Shown: piece after piece, positions 30,069 to 38,542 of the stretch
Layout: the number at the start of each line of letters is the position of its first letter
Position numbering within the stretch: the first letter of the stretch is position 1
DNA from: Ancylobacter koreensis
GTDB lineage: Bacteria; Pseudomonadota; Alphaproteobacteria; Rhizobiales; Xanthobacteraceae
DNA length: 64,000 bases
Assembly: GCF_023016525.1 (NCBI RefSeq)
Contig: NZ_JALKCG010000003.1
Location: forward strand, 124,001-188,000
Reading direction: 5' to 3'
Notes under the pieces: generated by a model
Seen by the model: the letters and a program-made list of their open reading frames with translations, nothing else
Database searches by the model: none
What the model was told of the DNA's origin: nothing
Made by a program: the position numbers and the translations under genes

Positions 30069-30731
30069 TCAGAGCATCCGCGCGCGTCCGGGACTGGTGG
30101 CGGGGGAGGAGGAGAGGAACTGGATGGAGCGCCGCACCAGCTCCGGCAGGCTGTTGGCGCCGAGCTTGGCCTTCAGCGCCGAGCAGGTGTTGGCGACCGT
30201 CTTGTAGCTGATGCCCAGCTCATGGGCGATCAGCGTGTAGTCCTTGCCCTCGGCGAGAAGCGAGAGCGTCTGCAATTCGCGCGGCGTGATGTCGGCGAGG
30301 GTCGCGCTCTTGCGGGTGCCGAGCATCGCGACCTGCATGGCGAGGTCGTGGCTCATATAGGGCTGGCCGCGCCGCACCTTCTCGAAGGCTTCCAGCAGCG
30401 CGCCGGACGAGGTGTCCTTCAGCACATAGCCGTTGGCGCCGGCCTCCAGCGCGCGGCTGGCGATCACCGGGTCGCCGTGCATGGAGAAGACGAGGATCGG
30501 CGTGCGCGCGTCGTGCATGCGCAGCCGGCGCACCAGCACCAGCCCGCTGAGCCCGTTGCCCTGCAGCGCGAGATCGACGATCACCACATCCGGCTTCTCG
30601 CGGCGGAACGTGCGGTAGCCGGCCAGCACGGTGCTGGCTTCCAGCACGCGCTCGACCCCAGCGTCTTCCAGCAGGCGCCGGCAGCCCTGCAGCACGATGG
30701 GGTGGTCGTCTATGACGAGCACGCTGGTCAT
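30069..30731 (-). CDS. mxaX: LuxR/NarL-type response regulator of methanol oxidation, MxaX-like
   Basis: A 220-residue regulator with a receiver domain (Asp8/Asp9, phospho-acceptor Asp53, Lys near 104) and a C-terminal LuxR helix-turn-helix (TPRELQTLSLLAEGKDYTLIAHELGISYKTVANTCSALKAKLG). The operon structure mxaZ-mxaY-mxaX divergent from mxaF is that of the moxZ-moxY-moxX genes of Paracoccus denitrificans, which are needed for methanol dehydrogenase expression. The start overlaps the kinase stop by four bases. The name rests on context plus family. Confidence 0.85.
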   Translation of the reverse strand: MTSVLVIDDHPIVLQGCRRLLEDAGVERVLEASTVLAGYRTFRREKPDVVIVDLALQGNGLSGLVLVRRLRMHDARTPILVFSMHGDPVIASRALEAGANGYVLKDTSSGALLEAFEKVRRGQPYMSHDLAMQVAMLGTRKSATLADITPRELQTLSLLAEGKDYTLIAHELGISYKTVANTCSALKAKLGANSLPELVRRSIQFLSSSPATSPGRARML

Positions 30732-32188
30732 GTCGTCGTGGTCCTTTCGATCACCCGATTTCCTGTCCGCACGCCGCCCTCCCCCCGCAGCGGCACGCTC
30801 ATTTCCACGCGTGTGCCGCTCGGCGCGGCCGGCATCAGGCGCCAGCTTCCGCCGAGCGCGCCGACGCGTTCCTCGATGCCGAGCAGCCCGTAGCCACGCG
30901 GCGCGCCGGCCGGAACGCCGAGCCCGTCATCCTCGACAACCAGATGGAGCCGGCCCGCCTCCATATCGGCATGCAGGGCGACGGCGATCCTTCGCGCCCC
31001 GCCATGGCGCAGCGCGTTGGTCACCGCTTCCTGGATGCAGCGATAGACGGTGATGTCCACGCTGTCGCCAAAGCGTTCGGCGAGACCGTCGGCCGAAAGG
31101 GTGAAGCTGCGCCCCGGCGAATGGCGCTCGAATTCCGCCAGCAGGTCGGCGATCAGCGCCGCCAGCGGCACATGGCCGAGCGCCATCGGGCGAATCTTGC
31201 GCAGCAGGCGCCGGTTGAGGTCCTGCACGCGGTCGAGAATGTCGGCCATGGTGCCGGCCCGCTCGCTGACGCGCCGGCCGAGCTCCGGCTCCGCGCGGGC
31301 GGCCAGCCGCTCGATCGATTCGAGGTTGGCGCGCAGGCCGAACAGGCAGGGGCCGAGCTCGTCATGCAGGTCGGCCGCGATCTGCCGGCGCTCCTCGTCC
31401 TGAATGTGGATGATGTCCTCATTCAGCCGCGCATTGTCCTCGCGGGCGCCGGCCAGCGCCGCGCCGAGCGCATTGAAGCGGTCGGCGATCATCGCCAGTT
31501 CGCGCACCTTCGGCAGCGGCAGGCGATGCTCGAAGCGGCCGGCCTCCAGCTCGGACAGGCCGGAGGAGAGCGTGCGCAGCGGCATCAGCAGCCGCCCGAG
31601 CACCACATAGAGCGCGCCCAGCACCGCGATGTTGACCGCGAGCGCCAGCAAGGCGAGGTCGGAGGTGTCGTTCCACACCTCGGCGATCTCGTCGGAAGCC
31701 TCGCCCATCAGCCGGACATGGCCGATGGCCTGGCCATTCTCGATCACCGGAATGTCGCGCTCGGTGCCCTCGACGGCGATCAAAGCCGCAAACCAGCCGG
31801 GAACCTCGCCCTCGTGCTCGTTCTCATCGCTGTCGCCGGAGGGGGCGAGGTCGACCGCATTGCCCTGCGCGTCCTCGATGCGGATGCGCACGTGGCGCAG
31901 GCCGCTGACATGAAGCGGAAGCTGCTTGAGCGAGGTTGCCGCGTCCTGCGTGCCGGCGAGGCGCTCGACGGTCTCCTCGACGAAACGCTCGGCGACCACC
32001 AGCGAGGCGTTCATCTCGACCTCGGTGGCGCGGCGGGCATTGGCGATGATCACCATCAGCGCGACCAGCGCCGCGCACAGATTGATGGCGATCACCGCCG
32101 CCATCATCTGCCAGCGCAGCGAGCGCCGGTGCCAGAAGCTGAAGCCGGCCGGCGGGGAGGCCGGCAGATTGGGCACGAAGGCGCTCAT
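30728..32188 (-). CDS. mxaY: Membrane sensor kinase of methanol oxidation, MxaY-like
   Basis: A 486-residue HisKA_3-type kinase. Membrane helix 1 is at about 28-49, a periplasmic sensor domain spans about 52-176, helix 2 is at about 178-200, then HAMP, the phospho-acceptor His275 in DLHDELGP, and an HATPase domain near the C-terminus (EDDGLGVP, GYGLLGIEERV). The sensor domain contains an acidic run, residues 119-128 (DSDENEHEGE). The ATG at 32188 overlaps the mxaZ stop; an open frame to 32302 lies inside mxaZ. It presumably phosphorylates the LuxR regulator downstream to switch mxaF on. Confidence 0.85.
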   Translation of the reverse strand: MSAFVPNLPASPPAGFSFWHRRSLRWQMMAAVIAINLCAALVALMVIIANARRATEVEMNASLVVAERFVEETVERLAGTQDAATSLKQLPLHVSGLRHVRIRIEDAQGNAVDLAPSGDSDENEHEGEVPGWFAALIAVEGTERDIPVIENGQAIGHVRLMGEASDEIAEVWNDTSDLALLALAVNIAVLGALYVVLGRLLMPLRTLSSGLSELEAGRFEHRLPLPKVRELAMIADRFNALGAALAGAREDNARLNEDIIHIQDEERRQIAADLHDELGPCLFGLRANLESIERLAARAEPELGRRVSERAGTMADILDRVQDLNRRLLRKIRPMALGHVPLAALIADLLAEFERHSPGRSFTLSADGLAERFGDSVDITVYRCIQEAVTNALRHGGARRIAVALHADMEAGRLHLVVEDDGLGVPAGAPRGYGLLGIEERVGALGGSWRLMPAAPSGTRVEMSVPLRGEGGVRTGNRVIERTTTT

Positions 32189-32739
32189 GGCGATCCCTCC
32201 CCGCTCCCGGCGGAGGCCGGCGTGCCCGCCCGCTCGCGCAGCCTTTCGAGCGCCTCGGCGCGGCCGACGCCCTGGGCGCGCAGATTGTAATAGTGCTGGC
32301 ACAGGTCGCTGAAGCCCGCCCGCGCGCCCTTCGGGGCCAGCTTGGCGAAGTCCGCAAGGATCTGCTTCGCGCCTTCCTCGATGCGGATCTCCCGCAGCAT
32401 GGTTTCGAGCTGCACCGCGCGGTTGGCGATCATGCGGTCCGTCTCGCCGAAACGTGCGCCGGCGTCGGCCAGCGCGTCATGCCAGCCCGCGACGGCGGGG
32501 TCCTTCGCGCCGATGTCGCGCCCGGCCTCCCGGCTCGCCAGCCACAGGTCCGGCGGGCTGTCGTCAGTCGGGCTCAGCCATTTGCGCCGGGCGAGGTCGT
32601 CCGTGACGGGCGCCGCGACACGCTCGCGCGGCTCCTGCGCTCGCCCATCGCTCCGTTCCTCGGAACAGCCCGCCAGCGCGGCGGCCGCGACGGCGGCGCC
32701 GATCAGTGCGCGTGAGAGAGGATGCCAGGCGATCGTCAT
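32185..32739 (-). CDS. mxaZ: Lipoprotein MxaZ-like, first gene of the regulatory operon
   Basis: A 184-residue protein with a lipoprotein signal (hydrophobic stretch then LAGC, Cys25). The mature part is charged and mostly helical with no domain I recognise. A gene in this position upstream of the sensor kinase and divergent from mxaF is called moxZ in Paracoccus denitrificans; its role is unclear. As a periplasmic lipoprotein coupled to the kinase it may assist sensing (inference). Confidence 0.7.
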   Translation of the reverse strand: MTIAWHPLSRALIGAAVAAAALAGCSEERSDGRAQEPRERVAAPVTDDLARRKWLSPTDDSPPDLWLASREAGRDIGAKDPAVAGWHDALADAGARFGETDRMIANRAVQLETMLREIRIEEGAKQILADFAKLAPKGARAGFSDLCQHYYNLRAQGVGRAEALERLRERAGTPASAGSGEGSP

Positions 32740-33191
32740 CTATACTTATGAGCTTCTTATAATGCTTGCGCCGCGTCGGCGCTTCCATGTGTCGAAGCGG
32801 GAGCATGACGCTGGCCGCCCCGCACCCGGCGCGGGTCGAACAGGCGCGCGACGCCCATCAACACGCTGACAGGAAACCAGTTTTAGTCTCGCATGACAAG
32901 GTTTCCGGGCGCCGTCCGCGACTTCTCTCGTCCGACGGGGAAAAGTTCCCGACCATAATTTCCATCTTGCCTACAGACATATCCTGTATGTGAAGCGAAC
33001 AATATTCGCGCAAATAACTACAGTCTTAAAGAAACATAAGAAATCTTCTCGGCGAACCCAAATAAAGCCATCGGCGACGCCATTCCCCGGTGAAGGGTCA
33101 CGGGAAGAACGAAGAAGTCCGCGCCTCCTGCGGTGTGACGCCGGGGGACGACGTGGAACGTCCTGGGATTAGGAAACGCGAGGAACGTCCA
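32740..33191. promoter_or_regulatory. Divergent mxaZ/mxaF control region
   Basis: This 452-base gap is far more AT-rich than its surroundings in two patches: 32738-32770 near mxaZ and 32950-33070 near mxaF. Seen on the mxaF side: the direct repeat AAGAAACATAAGAAA (AAGAAA at 33029 and 33038) and the dyad ACATA-N5-TATGT at 32977-32991. On the mxaZ side, reading toward mxaZ: ATAAGAA (complement of 32754-32760), the same heptamer as 33036-33042 reading toward mxaF. AAGAAA repeats are known upstream of mxa promoters in Methylobacterium. The region 33071-33191 is GC-rich 5' leader, with GGAACGTCC at both 33155 and 33182. Confidence 0.6.
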
Positions 33192-35096
33192 ATGAGCCGA
33201 CTGCACACTTCGGTGTCTGCGCTCACCGTCGCCGCCGCCGTGGCGACCCTGGCAGGCCTCGGCGCCACCGCGCCGGCGCTTGCCAACGACAAGCTCGTCG
33301 AGCTGTCGAAGAGCACCGACAACTGGCCGATGACCGGCAAGAACTACAGCGCCAACAACTACAGCGAAGCCGACCAGATCACGAAGCAGAACGTCAAGCA
33401 GCTGCGTCCGGCCTGGTCCTTCTCCACGGGCGTTCTCAGCGGCCACGAGGGCACGCCCCTCGTCGTCGACGGCGTGATGTACATCCACTCGCCGTATCCC
33501 AACACGACCTTCGCGGTCGGGCTGGACGATCCCGGCAAGATCCTGTGGCAGCACAAGCCGAAGCAGAACCCGACCGCCCGCGCGGTGGCCTGCTGCGACG
33601 TGGTGAACCGCGGCCTCGCCTACTGGCCCGGCAACGGCACGGTCGGCCCGCTGATCATCAAGACCCAGCTCGACGGCCACGTCGTCGCCCTCAACGCCAA
33701 GAGCGGCGAGGAATACTGGAAGCTTGAGAACTCCGACATCAAGGTCGGCTCGACGCTCACCATCGCTCCCTACGTGGTCAAGGACACGGTGCTGATCGGC
33801 TCCTCGGGTGCCGAGCTGGGCGTGCGCGGCTACGTCACCGCCTATGACATCTCCTCCGGCGAGCAGAAGTGGCGCGCCTATGCCACCGGCCCGGACGAGG
33901 AAGTGCGCCTCGCCGACGACTTCAACAGCGCCAACCCGCAATATGGCCAGAAGGGTCTCGGCAAGGCGACGTGGGAAGGCGAAGCCTGGAAGATCGGCGG
34001 CGGCACCAACTGGGGCTGGTACGCCTTCGACCCCGGCACCAACCTGTTCTACTACGGCTCGGGCAACCCGGCGCCGTGGAACGAGACGATGCGCCCGGGC
34101 GACAACAAGTGGACCATGACCATCTGGGGCCGCGACATCGACACGGGTAACGCCAAGTTCGGCTACCAGAAGACCCCGCATGACGAATGGGACTATGCCG
34201 GCGTCAACGTCATGATGCTCTCCGAGCAGCAGGACAAGGAAGGGAAGATGCGCAAGCTTCTGACCCATCCCGACCGTAACGGCATCGTCTACACGCTCGA
34301 TCGCGAGAACGGCGACCTCGTCTCGGCCGACAAGATCGACGACACGGTCAACTGGGTGAAAAAGGTCGACCTGAAGTCCGGCCTGCCCCAGCGTGACCCG
34401 GAATACGGGACCCGCATGGACCATAAGGGCCGTGACATCTGCCCGTCGGCCATGGGCTACCACAACCAGGGCCACGACAGCTACGACCCGCAGCGCAAGT
34501 CCTTCTTCATGGGCATCAACCACATCTGCATGGACTGGGAGCCCTTCATGCTTCCCTACCGTGCCGGCCAGTTCTTCGTCGGCGCGACCCTGTGGATGTA
34601 TCCGGGCCCGAAGGGCGACCGCCAGACCTATGAGGGTCTCGGTCAGGTGAAGGCCTATGACGCCATCAACAACAAGTTCAAGTGGCAGGTGATGGAGCGC
34701 TTCGCGGCCTGGGGCGGCACGCTCGCCACCGCCGGCGGCGTGATGTTCTACGGGACGCTGGACGGCTTCATCAAGGCGCGCGACAGCGACACCGGCGAGC
34801 TGCTGTGGAAGTTCAAGCTTCCCTCCGGCGTCATCGGCCACCCGATGACCTACACCCATAACGGCAAGCAGTACGTCGCCATCTATTACGGCGTCGGTGG
34901 CTGGCCGGGTGTCGGCCTGGTGTTCGATCTCAACGACCCGACCGCCGGCCTCGGCTCGGTGGGTGCCTTCAAGCAGCTCCAGCACTACACCCAGATGGGT
35001 GGCGGCGTGATGGTGTTCTCGCTCAATGGCGACGGCCCCTACAGCGACCCGAACGTTGGCGAGTACTCGACCAACGTGATCCAGGGCGGCGGCTGA
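33192..35096 (+). CDS. mxaF: Methanol dehydrogenase large subunit (PQQ, calcium type)
   Basis: The 634-residue precursor has a signal peptide cleaved before Asn32 (mature NDKLVELSK). It is an eight-bladed PQQ propeller that oxidises methanol to formaldehyde in the periplasm and passes electrons to cytochrome cL. Key residues, with mature numbering in parentheses: the vicinal disulfide Cys134-Cys135 (103-104), calcium ligands Glu208 (177) and Asn292 (261), and catalytic Asp334 (303). The motif EWDYAG has Ala336 (305) where lanthanide-dependent XoxF has Asp. The ATG at 33192 follows GAGGAAC; the frame is open to 33090 but that lacks a signal peptide. Confidence 0.98.
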   Translation: MSRLHTSVSALTVAAAVATLAGLGATAPALANDKLVELSKSTDNWPMTGKNYSANNYSEADQITKQNVKQLRPAWSFSTGVLSGHEGTPLVVDGVMYIHSPYPNTTFAVGLDDPGKILWQHKPKQNPTARAVACCDVVNRGLAYWPGNGTVGPLIIKTQLDGHVVALNAKSGEEYWKLENSDIKVGSTLTIAPYVVKDTVLIGSSGAELGVRGYVTAYDISSGEQKWRAYATGPDEEVRLADDFNSANPQYGQKGLGKATWEGEAWKIGGGTNWGWYAFDPGTNLFYYGSGNPAPWNETMRPGDNKWTMTIWGRDIDTGNAKFGYQKTPHDEWDYAGVNVMMLSEQQDKEGKMRKLLTHPDRNGIVYTLDRENGDLVSADKIDDTVNWVKKVDLKSGLPQRDPEYGTRMDHKGRDICPSAMGYHNQGHDSYDPQRKSFFMGINHICMDWEPFMLPYRAGQFFVGATLWMYPGPKGDRQTYEGLGQVKAYDAINNKFKWQVMERFAAWGGTLATAGGVMFYGTLDGFIKARDSDTGELLWKFKLPSGVIGHPMTYTHNGKQYVAIYYGVGGWPGVGLVFDLNDPTAGLGSVGAFKQLQHYTQMGGGVMVFSLNGDGPYSDPNVGEYSTNVIQGGG

Positions 35097-35114
35097 CCAC
35101 CGCCCGGCTGACAG

Positions 35115-35148
35115 CCGCCCGCCGCGCCCCTCCTGACGCGGCGGGCGG
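35115..35148 (+). terminator. Perfect GC hairpin between mxaF and mxaJ, no T tract
   Basis: CCGCCCGCCGCG, a ten-base loop, CGCGGCGGGCGG: a perfect 12-base-pair stem 18 bases after the mxaF stop. No run of T follows, so it is more likely an attenuator or an mRNA 3'-end stabiliser that keeps mxaF transcript in excess than a full terminator. Confidence 0.6.
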
Positions 35149-35256
35149 TCCCGTCACCGAAATCGACGACGACGGCGCCGCGGCGCCGCCGCTTCCCCGA
35201 CCTCATCTCCCGCCCGGCCCCACGCGGTCCGGTGTCTTCCGGTCCAGGAGGATCCC

Positions 35257-36204
35257 ATGTCGAACGTCCAGTCGCCGAACGTCCAGTCGCCGAACGTCCA
35301 GTCGCCGAAGGCGCATTACACGAGCCGGTCCGCGGCACGCCGCTCCGGCCTTTTCGCCGGCCTCGCGCTGTCCGCGCTCGTGCTCGGCCTCGGCTCCCTC
35401 GCCCATGCCGCGACGGTCGAGGCCGACAAGGCCGGTGGTCGCAACCCGAACGCGCTGCGCATCTGCGCTTCCAATGTCGAGGCGCCTTTCTCGGCCGCCG
35501 ATTCCACCGGCTTCGAGGACCGCATCGCCACGGTGCTGGCGCAGGCCATGGGCCGCAAGCCGGTCTTCGTGCGTACCGACCAGCCGGGTATCTATCTGGT
35601 GCGCGACCAGCTCGACAAGAACAACTGCGACGTCGTGATGGGCGTGGATGTCGGCGACGACCGCCTGCTCACCTCCAAGCCCTATTACCGCACGGGCTAC
35701 GTGCTGGTGACCAAGGCCGACCGCAACATCACCACCGGCGACTGGGAGGACCAGTCGGTCAAGGACCAGACCCGCTTCGCGGTGCGCTTCTACTCGCCGG
35801 CCGAGACCATGCTCAAGCGCATCGGCCGCTTCGAGGACAATGCCGCCTACATGTACTCTCTGGTCAATTTCAAGTCGCGCCGCAACCAGTGGGTGCAGGT
35901 GCCCGGCGACCGTATCGTCACCGAGGTGGCGAATGGCGAGGCCGATGTCGGCATCGCCTTCGCGCCCGAAGTCGCGCGCTACGTGAAGTCCTCCTCGACG
36001 CCGCTGCGCATGACGGTGATCAGCAAGGACATCGACCGGCCGAACGACCAGCCGATCCCCATGCACTACGACCAAGCCGTCGGCGTACGCAAGAACGACC
36101 CGGCGCTGCGCGACGAGATCAACGCCGCGCTCGACAAGGCGAAGGTGCAGATCGAGCAGATCCTGACGCAGGAAGGCATTCCGCTGCTCGACCCCAACAC
36201 ATGA
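35257..36204 (+). CDS. mxaJ: Periplasmic binding-protein-like MxaJ
   Basis: A 315-residue protein with the fold of extracellular solute-binding proteins family 3 (ALRICASNVEAPFS at the start of the mature part, DVVMGVDVGDDRLLTSKPYY in the middle). MxaJ is required for active methanol dehydrogenase and co-purifies with it in some species. A clear SD AGGAGG precedes the ATG. Unusually, the signal peptide (about 30-52) is preceded by about 29 residues, including three NVQSP repeats made by a 15-base tandem repeat. Confidence 0.93.
   Translation: MSNVQSPNVQSPNVQSPKAHYTSRSAARRSGLFAGLALSALVLGLGSLAHAATVEADKAGGRNPNALRICASNVEAPFSAADSTGFEDRIATVLAQAMGRKPVFVRTDQPGIYLVRDQLDKNNCDVVMGVDVGDDRLLTSKPYYRTGYVLVTKADRNITTGDWEDQSVKDQTRFAVRFYSPAETMLKRIGRFEDNAAYMYSLVNFKSRRNQWVQVPGDRIVTEVANGEADVGIAFAPEVARYVKSSSTPLRMTVISKDIDRPNDQPIPMHYDQAVGVRKNDPALRDEINAALDKAKVQIEQILTQEGIPLLDPNT
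35261..35305 (+). repeat. Three perfect 15-bp tandem repeats inside mxaJ
   Basis: The unit CGAACGTCCAGTCGC occurs three times head to tail with no mismatch, encoding NVQSP in each case, immediately after the mxaJ start codon. The length is a multiple of three, so copy-number change would keep the frame. Confidence 0.9.
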
Positions 36205-36288
36205 GCCGGCTGCCGATCCCCGACGCGGACCGCCGGCGCGCCCCTGCCGCCGGCACCGCTCCCGACCTCGCGATGTGAACAGGGTTCG

Positions 36289-36882
36289 ATGACGAAGACG
36301 ATTCTCACCAGGAAAGCCGCCGCCCTGCTGCTGGCCGGCGTCCTCGGGGCCGGCGCTGCAGGGCTCGGTGCCCGTGCGGCCATCATGCTGACCAACACCG
36401 TCACCGGCCAGCCGCTCGACCTCGCGGAAGCGCCGGAGGAAGGGCGCGACACCAAGGCGGTGAAGACGTTCCTCGAGACCGGCCGGAACATCTACAACGA
36501 AGATCCGGTCTGCCTGCCCAAGGCGCACGAGCTGTTCCTTTCGATGTGCTCGGGCTGCCACGGGCACTACGCCGAGGGGAAGATCGGCCCGGGCCTCAAC
36601 GATTCCTACTGGACCTATCCGAAGAACGAGACCGACCAGGGCCTGTTCGAGACCATCTTCGGCGGTGCCAACGGCCAGATGGGTCCGATGTACGGCGCAC
36701 TCAACATGAACGAGATGCTGCTCGTCATGTCCTGGGTCCGCCATCTCTACAAGGACGATCCGAAGGGAGCGGTGTGGCTGAACGACAGCCAGCGCGCCGC
36801 CTTCACGCCCTTCGATGCGAACGCCAAGCACATCGAGCCAGCCGAAGAGCTGCCCGAGGCTTGCGGCGGGCCGGCGGGCTGA
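36289..36882 (+). CDS. mxaG: Cytochrome cL, electron acceptor of methanol dehydrogenase
   Basis: A 197-residue precursor with a signal peptide (about 1-31). The haem site is CSGCH (Cys87, Cys90, His91) and the likely axial methionine is Met131 in NGQMGPM. Cytochrome cL takes electrons from PQQ in MxaFI and passes them to cytochrome cH. It lies 84 bases after mxaJ and 44 before mxaI. Confidence 0.95.
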   Translation: MTKTILTRKAAALLLAGVLGAGAAGLGARAAIMLTNTVTGQPLDLAEAPEEGRDTKAVKTFLETGRNIYNEDPVCLPKAHELFLSMCSGCHGHYAEGKIGPGLNDSYWTYPKNETDQGLFETIFGGANGQMGPMYGALNMNEMLLVMSWVRHLYKDDPKGAVWLNDSQRAAFTPFDANAKHIEPAEELPEACGGPAG

Positions 36883-36926
36883 ACCGCACCGGCCGAAGAC
36901 GGGTGGAAACGACGAGGAGACGCAAG

Positions 36927-37244
36927 ATGAGCATGATCGACCGCAGCCTGAAGACCGCTCTCGCTCTCGCCGGCGCGGGGGCTCTCGGCCTCGCCATGAT
37001 CGGTGGCGCCAGCGCCTATGACGGCACCAACTGCAAGGCCCCCGGCAATTGCTGGGAGCCCAAGCCCGGCTATCCCGACAAGGTCGCCGGCTCCAAATAC
37101 GACCCCAAGCACGACCCCAAGGAGATCAACAAGCAGTCGGAGTCGATCAAGGCCATGGAGGCGCGCAACGCCCAGCGCGTCGCCAACTTCAAGAAGACCG
37201 GCACGTTCGTCTACGACGTGAGCAAGATCCCCGCCGCCAACTGA
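36927..37244 (+). CDS. mxaI: Methanol dehydrogenase small subunit
   Basis: A 105-residue precursor. After a signal peptide ending GGASA, the mature protein starts YDGTNCKAPGNCWEPKPGYP and is rich in Lys; a helix containing NKQSESIKAMEARNAQRV wraps around MxaF in known structures. Two Cys (C...NC) form the expected disulfide. The ATG at 36927 is preceded by GAGGAG; the frame is open upstream through mxaG but that is a shadow. XoxF systems normally lack this subunit, so its presence agrees with a calcium enzyme. Confidence 0.96.
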   Translation: MSMIDRSLKTALALAGAGALGLAMIGGASAYDGTNCKAPGNCWEPKPGYPDKVAGSKYDPKHDPKEINKQSESIKAMEARNAQRVANFKKTGTFVYDVSKIPAAN

Positions 37245-37257
37245 CGGTTCCGCCGGC

Positions 37258-37291
37258 CCCCGCGCGCGGCCCCCTGCGGGCGGGCGCGGGG
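37258..37291 (+). terminator. GC hairpin after mxaI
   Basis: CCCCGCGC and GCGCGGGG pair across an 18-base loop, 14 bases after the mxaI stop; no T tract follows. Likely RNA 3'-end protection or attenuation. Confidence 0.4.
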
Positions 37292-37401
37292 AAGGCCGGG
37301 CATCCGGAACCCACCCCTTTCACGAACCCACTTGCGGGCGGACGACATTCTCCTGTCCGCCCCGCGATCCTCCGGGCTAGCCGTCCGGTTTGTGGGCAAC
37401 T

Positions 37402-37449
37402 GGCGCGGCCGGCGCCCCGGAGGTGCTCCCTCCGGGCGCGGGCCGCGCC
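37402..37449 (+). terminator. Long GC hairpin before mxaR, short T tract
   Basis: Outer arms GGCGCGGCC and GGCCGCGCC enclose inner arms GCCCCGGAG and CTCCGGGCGC around a short loop; CTTTCC follows. It is the strongest hairpin in the 266-base mxaI-mxaR gap and could separate the structural genes mxaFJGI from the maturation genes. Confidence 0.5.
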
Positions 37450-37510
37450 CTTTCCGGGCATCGGCCGCAACGGCCGCCCGGCTAAGCGCACATCAGGCAA
37501 GGGACACCGC

Positions 37511-38542
37511 ATGCATCTCGCGCGCGACACCGATCTCGCCCTCTCCGACTGGCGAGCCCAGGCCCTGCGCTTCGAGCGCGAGATCGGCAAGGTGGTACTG
37601 GGGCAGGAGCGCGTCATCCGGCTGCTGACCATCGCCACCTTCGCGCGCGGCCATGTGCTGCTGGAAGGCGATGTGGGCGTCGGCAAGACGACGCTGCTGC
37701 GGGCCATGGCCCGCGCCATCGGTGGCGCCTTCGAGCGCATCGAGGGCACCATCGACCTGATGCCGGCCGATCTGATCTATCACGCGCATCTGGGCGAGGA
37801 CGGGCGCCCGCGCATCGACCCCGGCCCGCTGCTGCGGCAGGGCGAGGAACTCGCCATCTTCTTCTTCAACGAGATCAACCGCGCCCGCCCGCAGGTGCAC
37901 TCGCTGCTGCTGCGCCTGATGGCGGAGCGCTCGGTCTCCGCCTTCAACCGCGAGTACCATTTCCCCCATGTGCAGGTCTTCGCCGACCGCAACCGGGTCG
38001 AGCGCGAGGAGACCTTCGAGCTGCCTGCCGCCGCGCGCGACCGCTTCCTCATGGAGGTGCAGGTCGCCATGCCGGCGGAAAGTGAGGCGCGCCGCGCGCT
38101 TGTCTTCGATCCGCGCTTCCACGACGTCGACGCGCTGCTGATGGAGGTCGAGCCCGGCGTGCTCGATCCGCAGGCGCTCGGCATGGTGGCGCGGGCGATC
38201 CAGATCGGCGTGCGCACCAGCCCGGCGCTTGAGGACTATACGCTCGCGCTGTGGGCGGGCCTGCGCGCGCCCGCCTCGCTCGGCATCGACATAGAGGGCG
38301 TCGACACCGGCCGGCTGGTGCAGGGCGGTGCCAGCCCGCGCGGTGTCAGCTATCTCGTTCGCGCCGCCCGCGTGCGCGCCTTCCTCGAAGGGCGCGACAT
38401 GGTGGTGCCGGAGGATCTGCGCGCCGTGTTTCCCGAGGTGATGGCGCACCGCATCTTCATCGACCCGGTCTACGAGTTGCGCCGCGAGCGCATCGTCGGC
38501 GCCCTCATGGCCGGCGTGTTCGAAAAGGTGCCGGCGCCATGA
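37511..38542 (+). CDS. mxaR: MoxR-type AAA+ ATPase MxaR
   Basis: A 343-residue AAA+ ATPase with Walker A GDVGVGKTT, Walker B FFFNEINRARP and an arginine-finger helix region near ARDRFLM. MoxR ATPases work with vWA-domain proteins as chaperones; here three vWA partners (MxaS, MxaC and MxaL) follow. The start is the ATG at 37511, giving the normal N-terminus; the open frame back to 37049 is a shadow of mxaI. The stop overlaps the mxaS start. Confidence 0.92.
   Translation: MHLARDTDLALSDWRAQALRFEREIGKVVLGQERVIRLLTIATFARGHVLLEGDVGVGKTTLLRAMARAIGGAFERIEGTIDLMPADLIYHAHLGEDGRPRIDPGPLLRQGEELAIFFFNEINRARPQVHSLLLRLMAERSVSAFNREYHFPHVQVFADRNRVEREETFELPAAARDRFLMEVQVAMPAESEARRALVFDPRFHDVDALLMEVEPGVLDPQALGMVARAIQIGVRTSPALEDYTLALWAGLRAPASLGIDIEGVDTGRLVQGGASPRGVSYLVRAARVRAFLEGRDMVVPEDLRAVFPEVMAHRIFIDPVYELRRERIVGALMAGVFEKVPAP

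Noticed and set aside
33018-34985. Long minus-strand open frame opposite mxaF
   Set aside because: mxaF is certain by residue-level match; the antisense frame has no start context or recognised domain.
33192-35096. Possible xoxF (lanthanide methanol dehydrogenase)
   Set aside because: Ala at the position where XoxF has the extra Asp, and mxaI is present, so this is mxaF.
35261-35305. CRISPR-like repeat
   Set aside because: The units are contiguous with no spacers, lie within a coding sequence and keep the reading frame.
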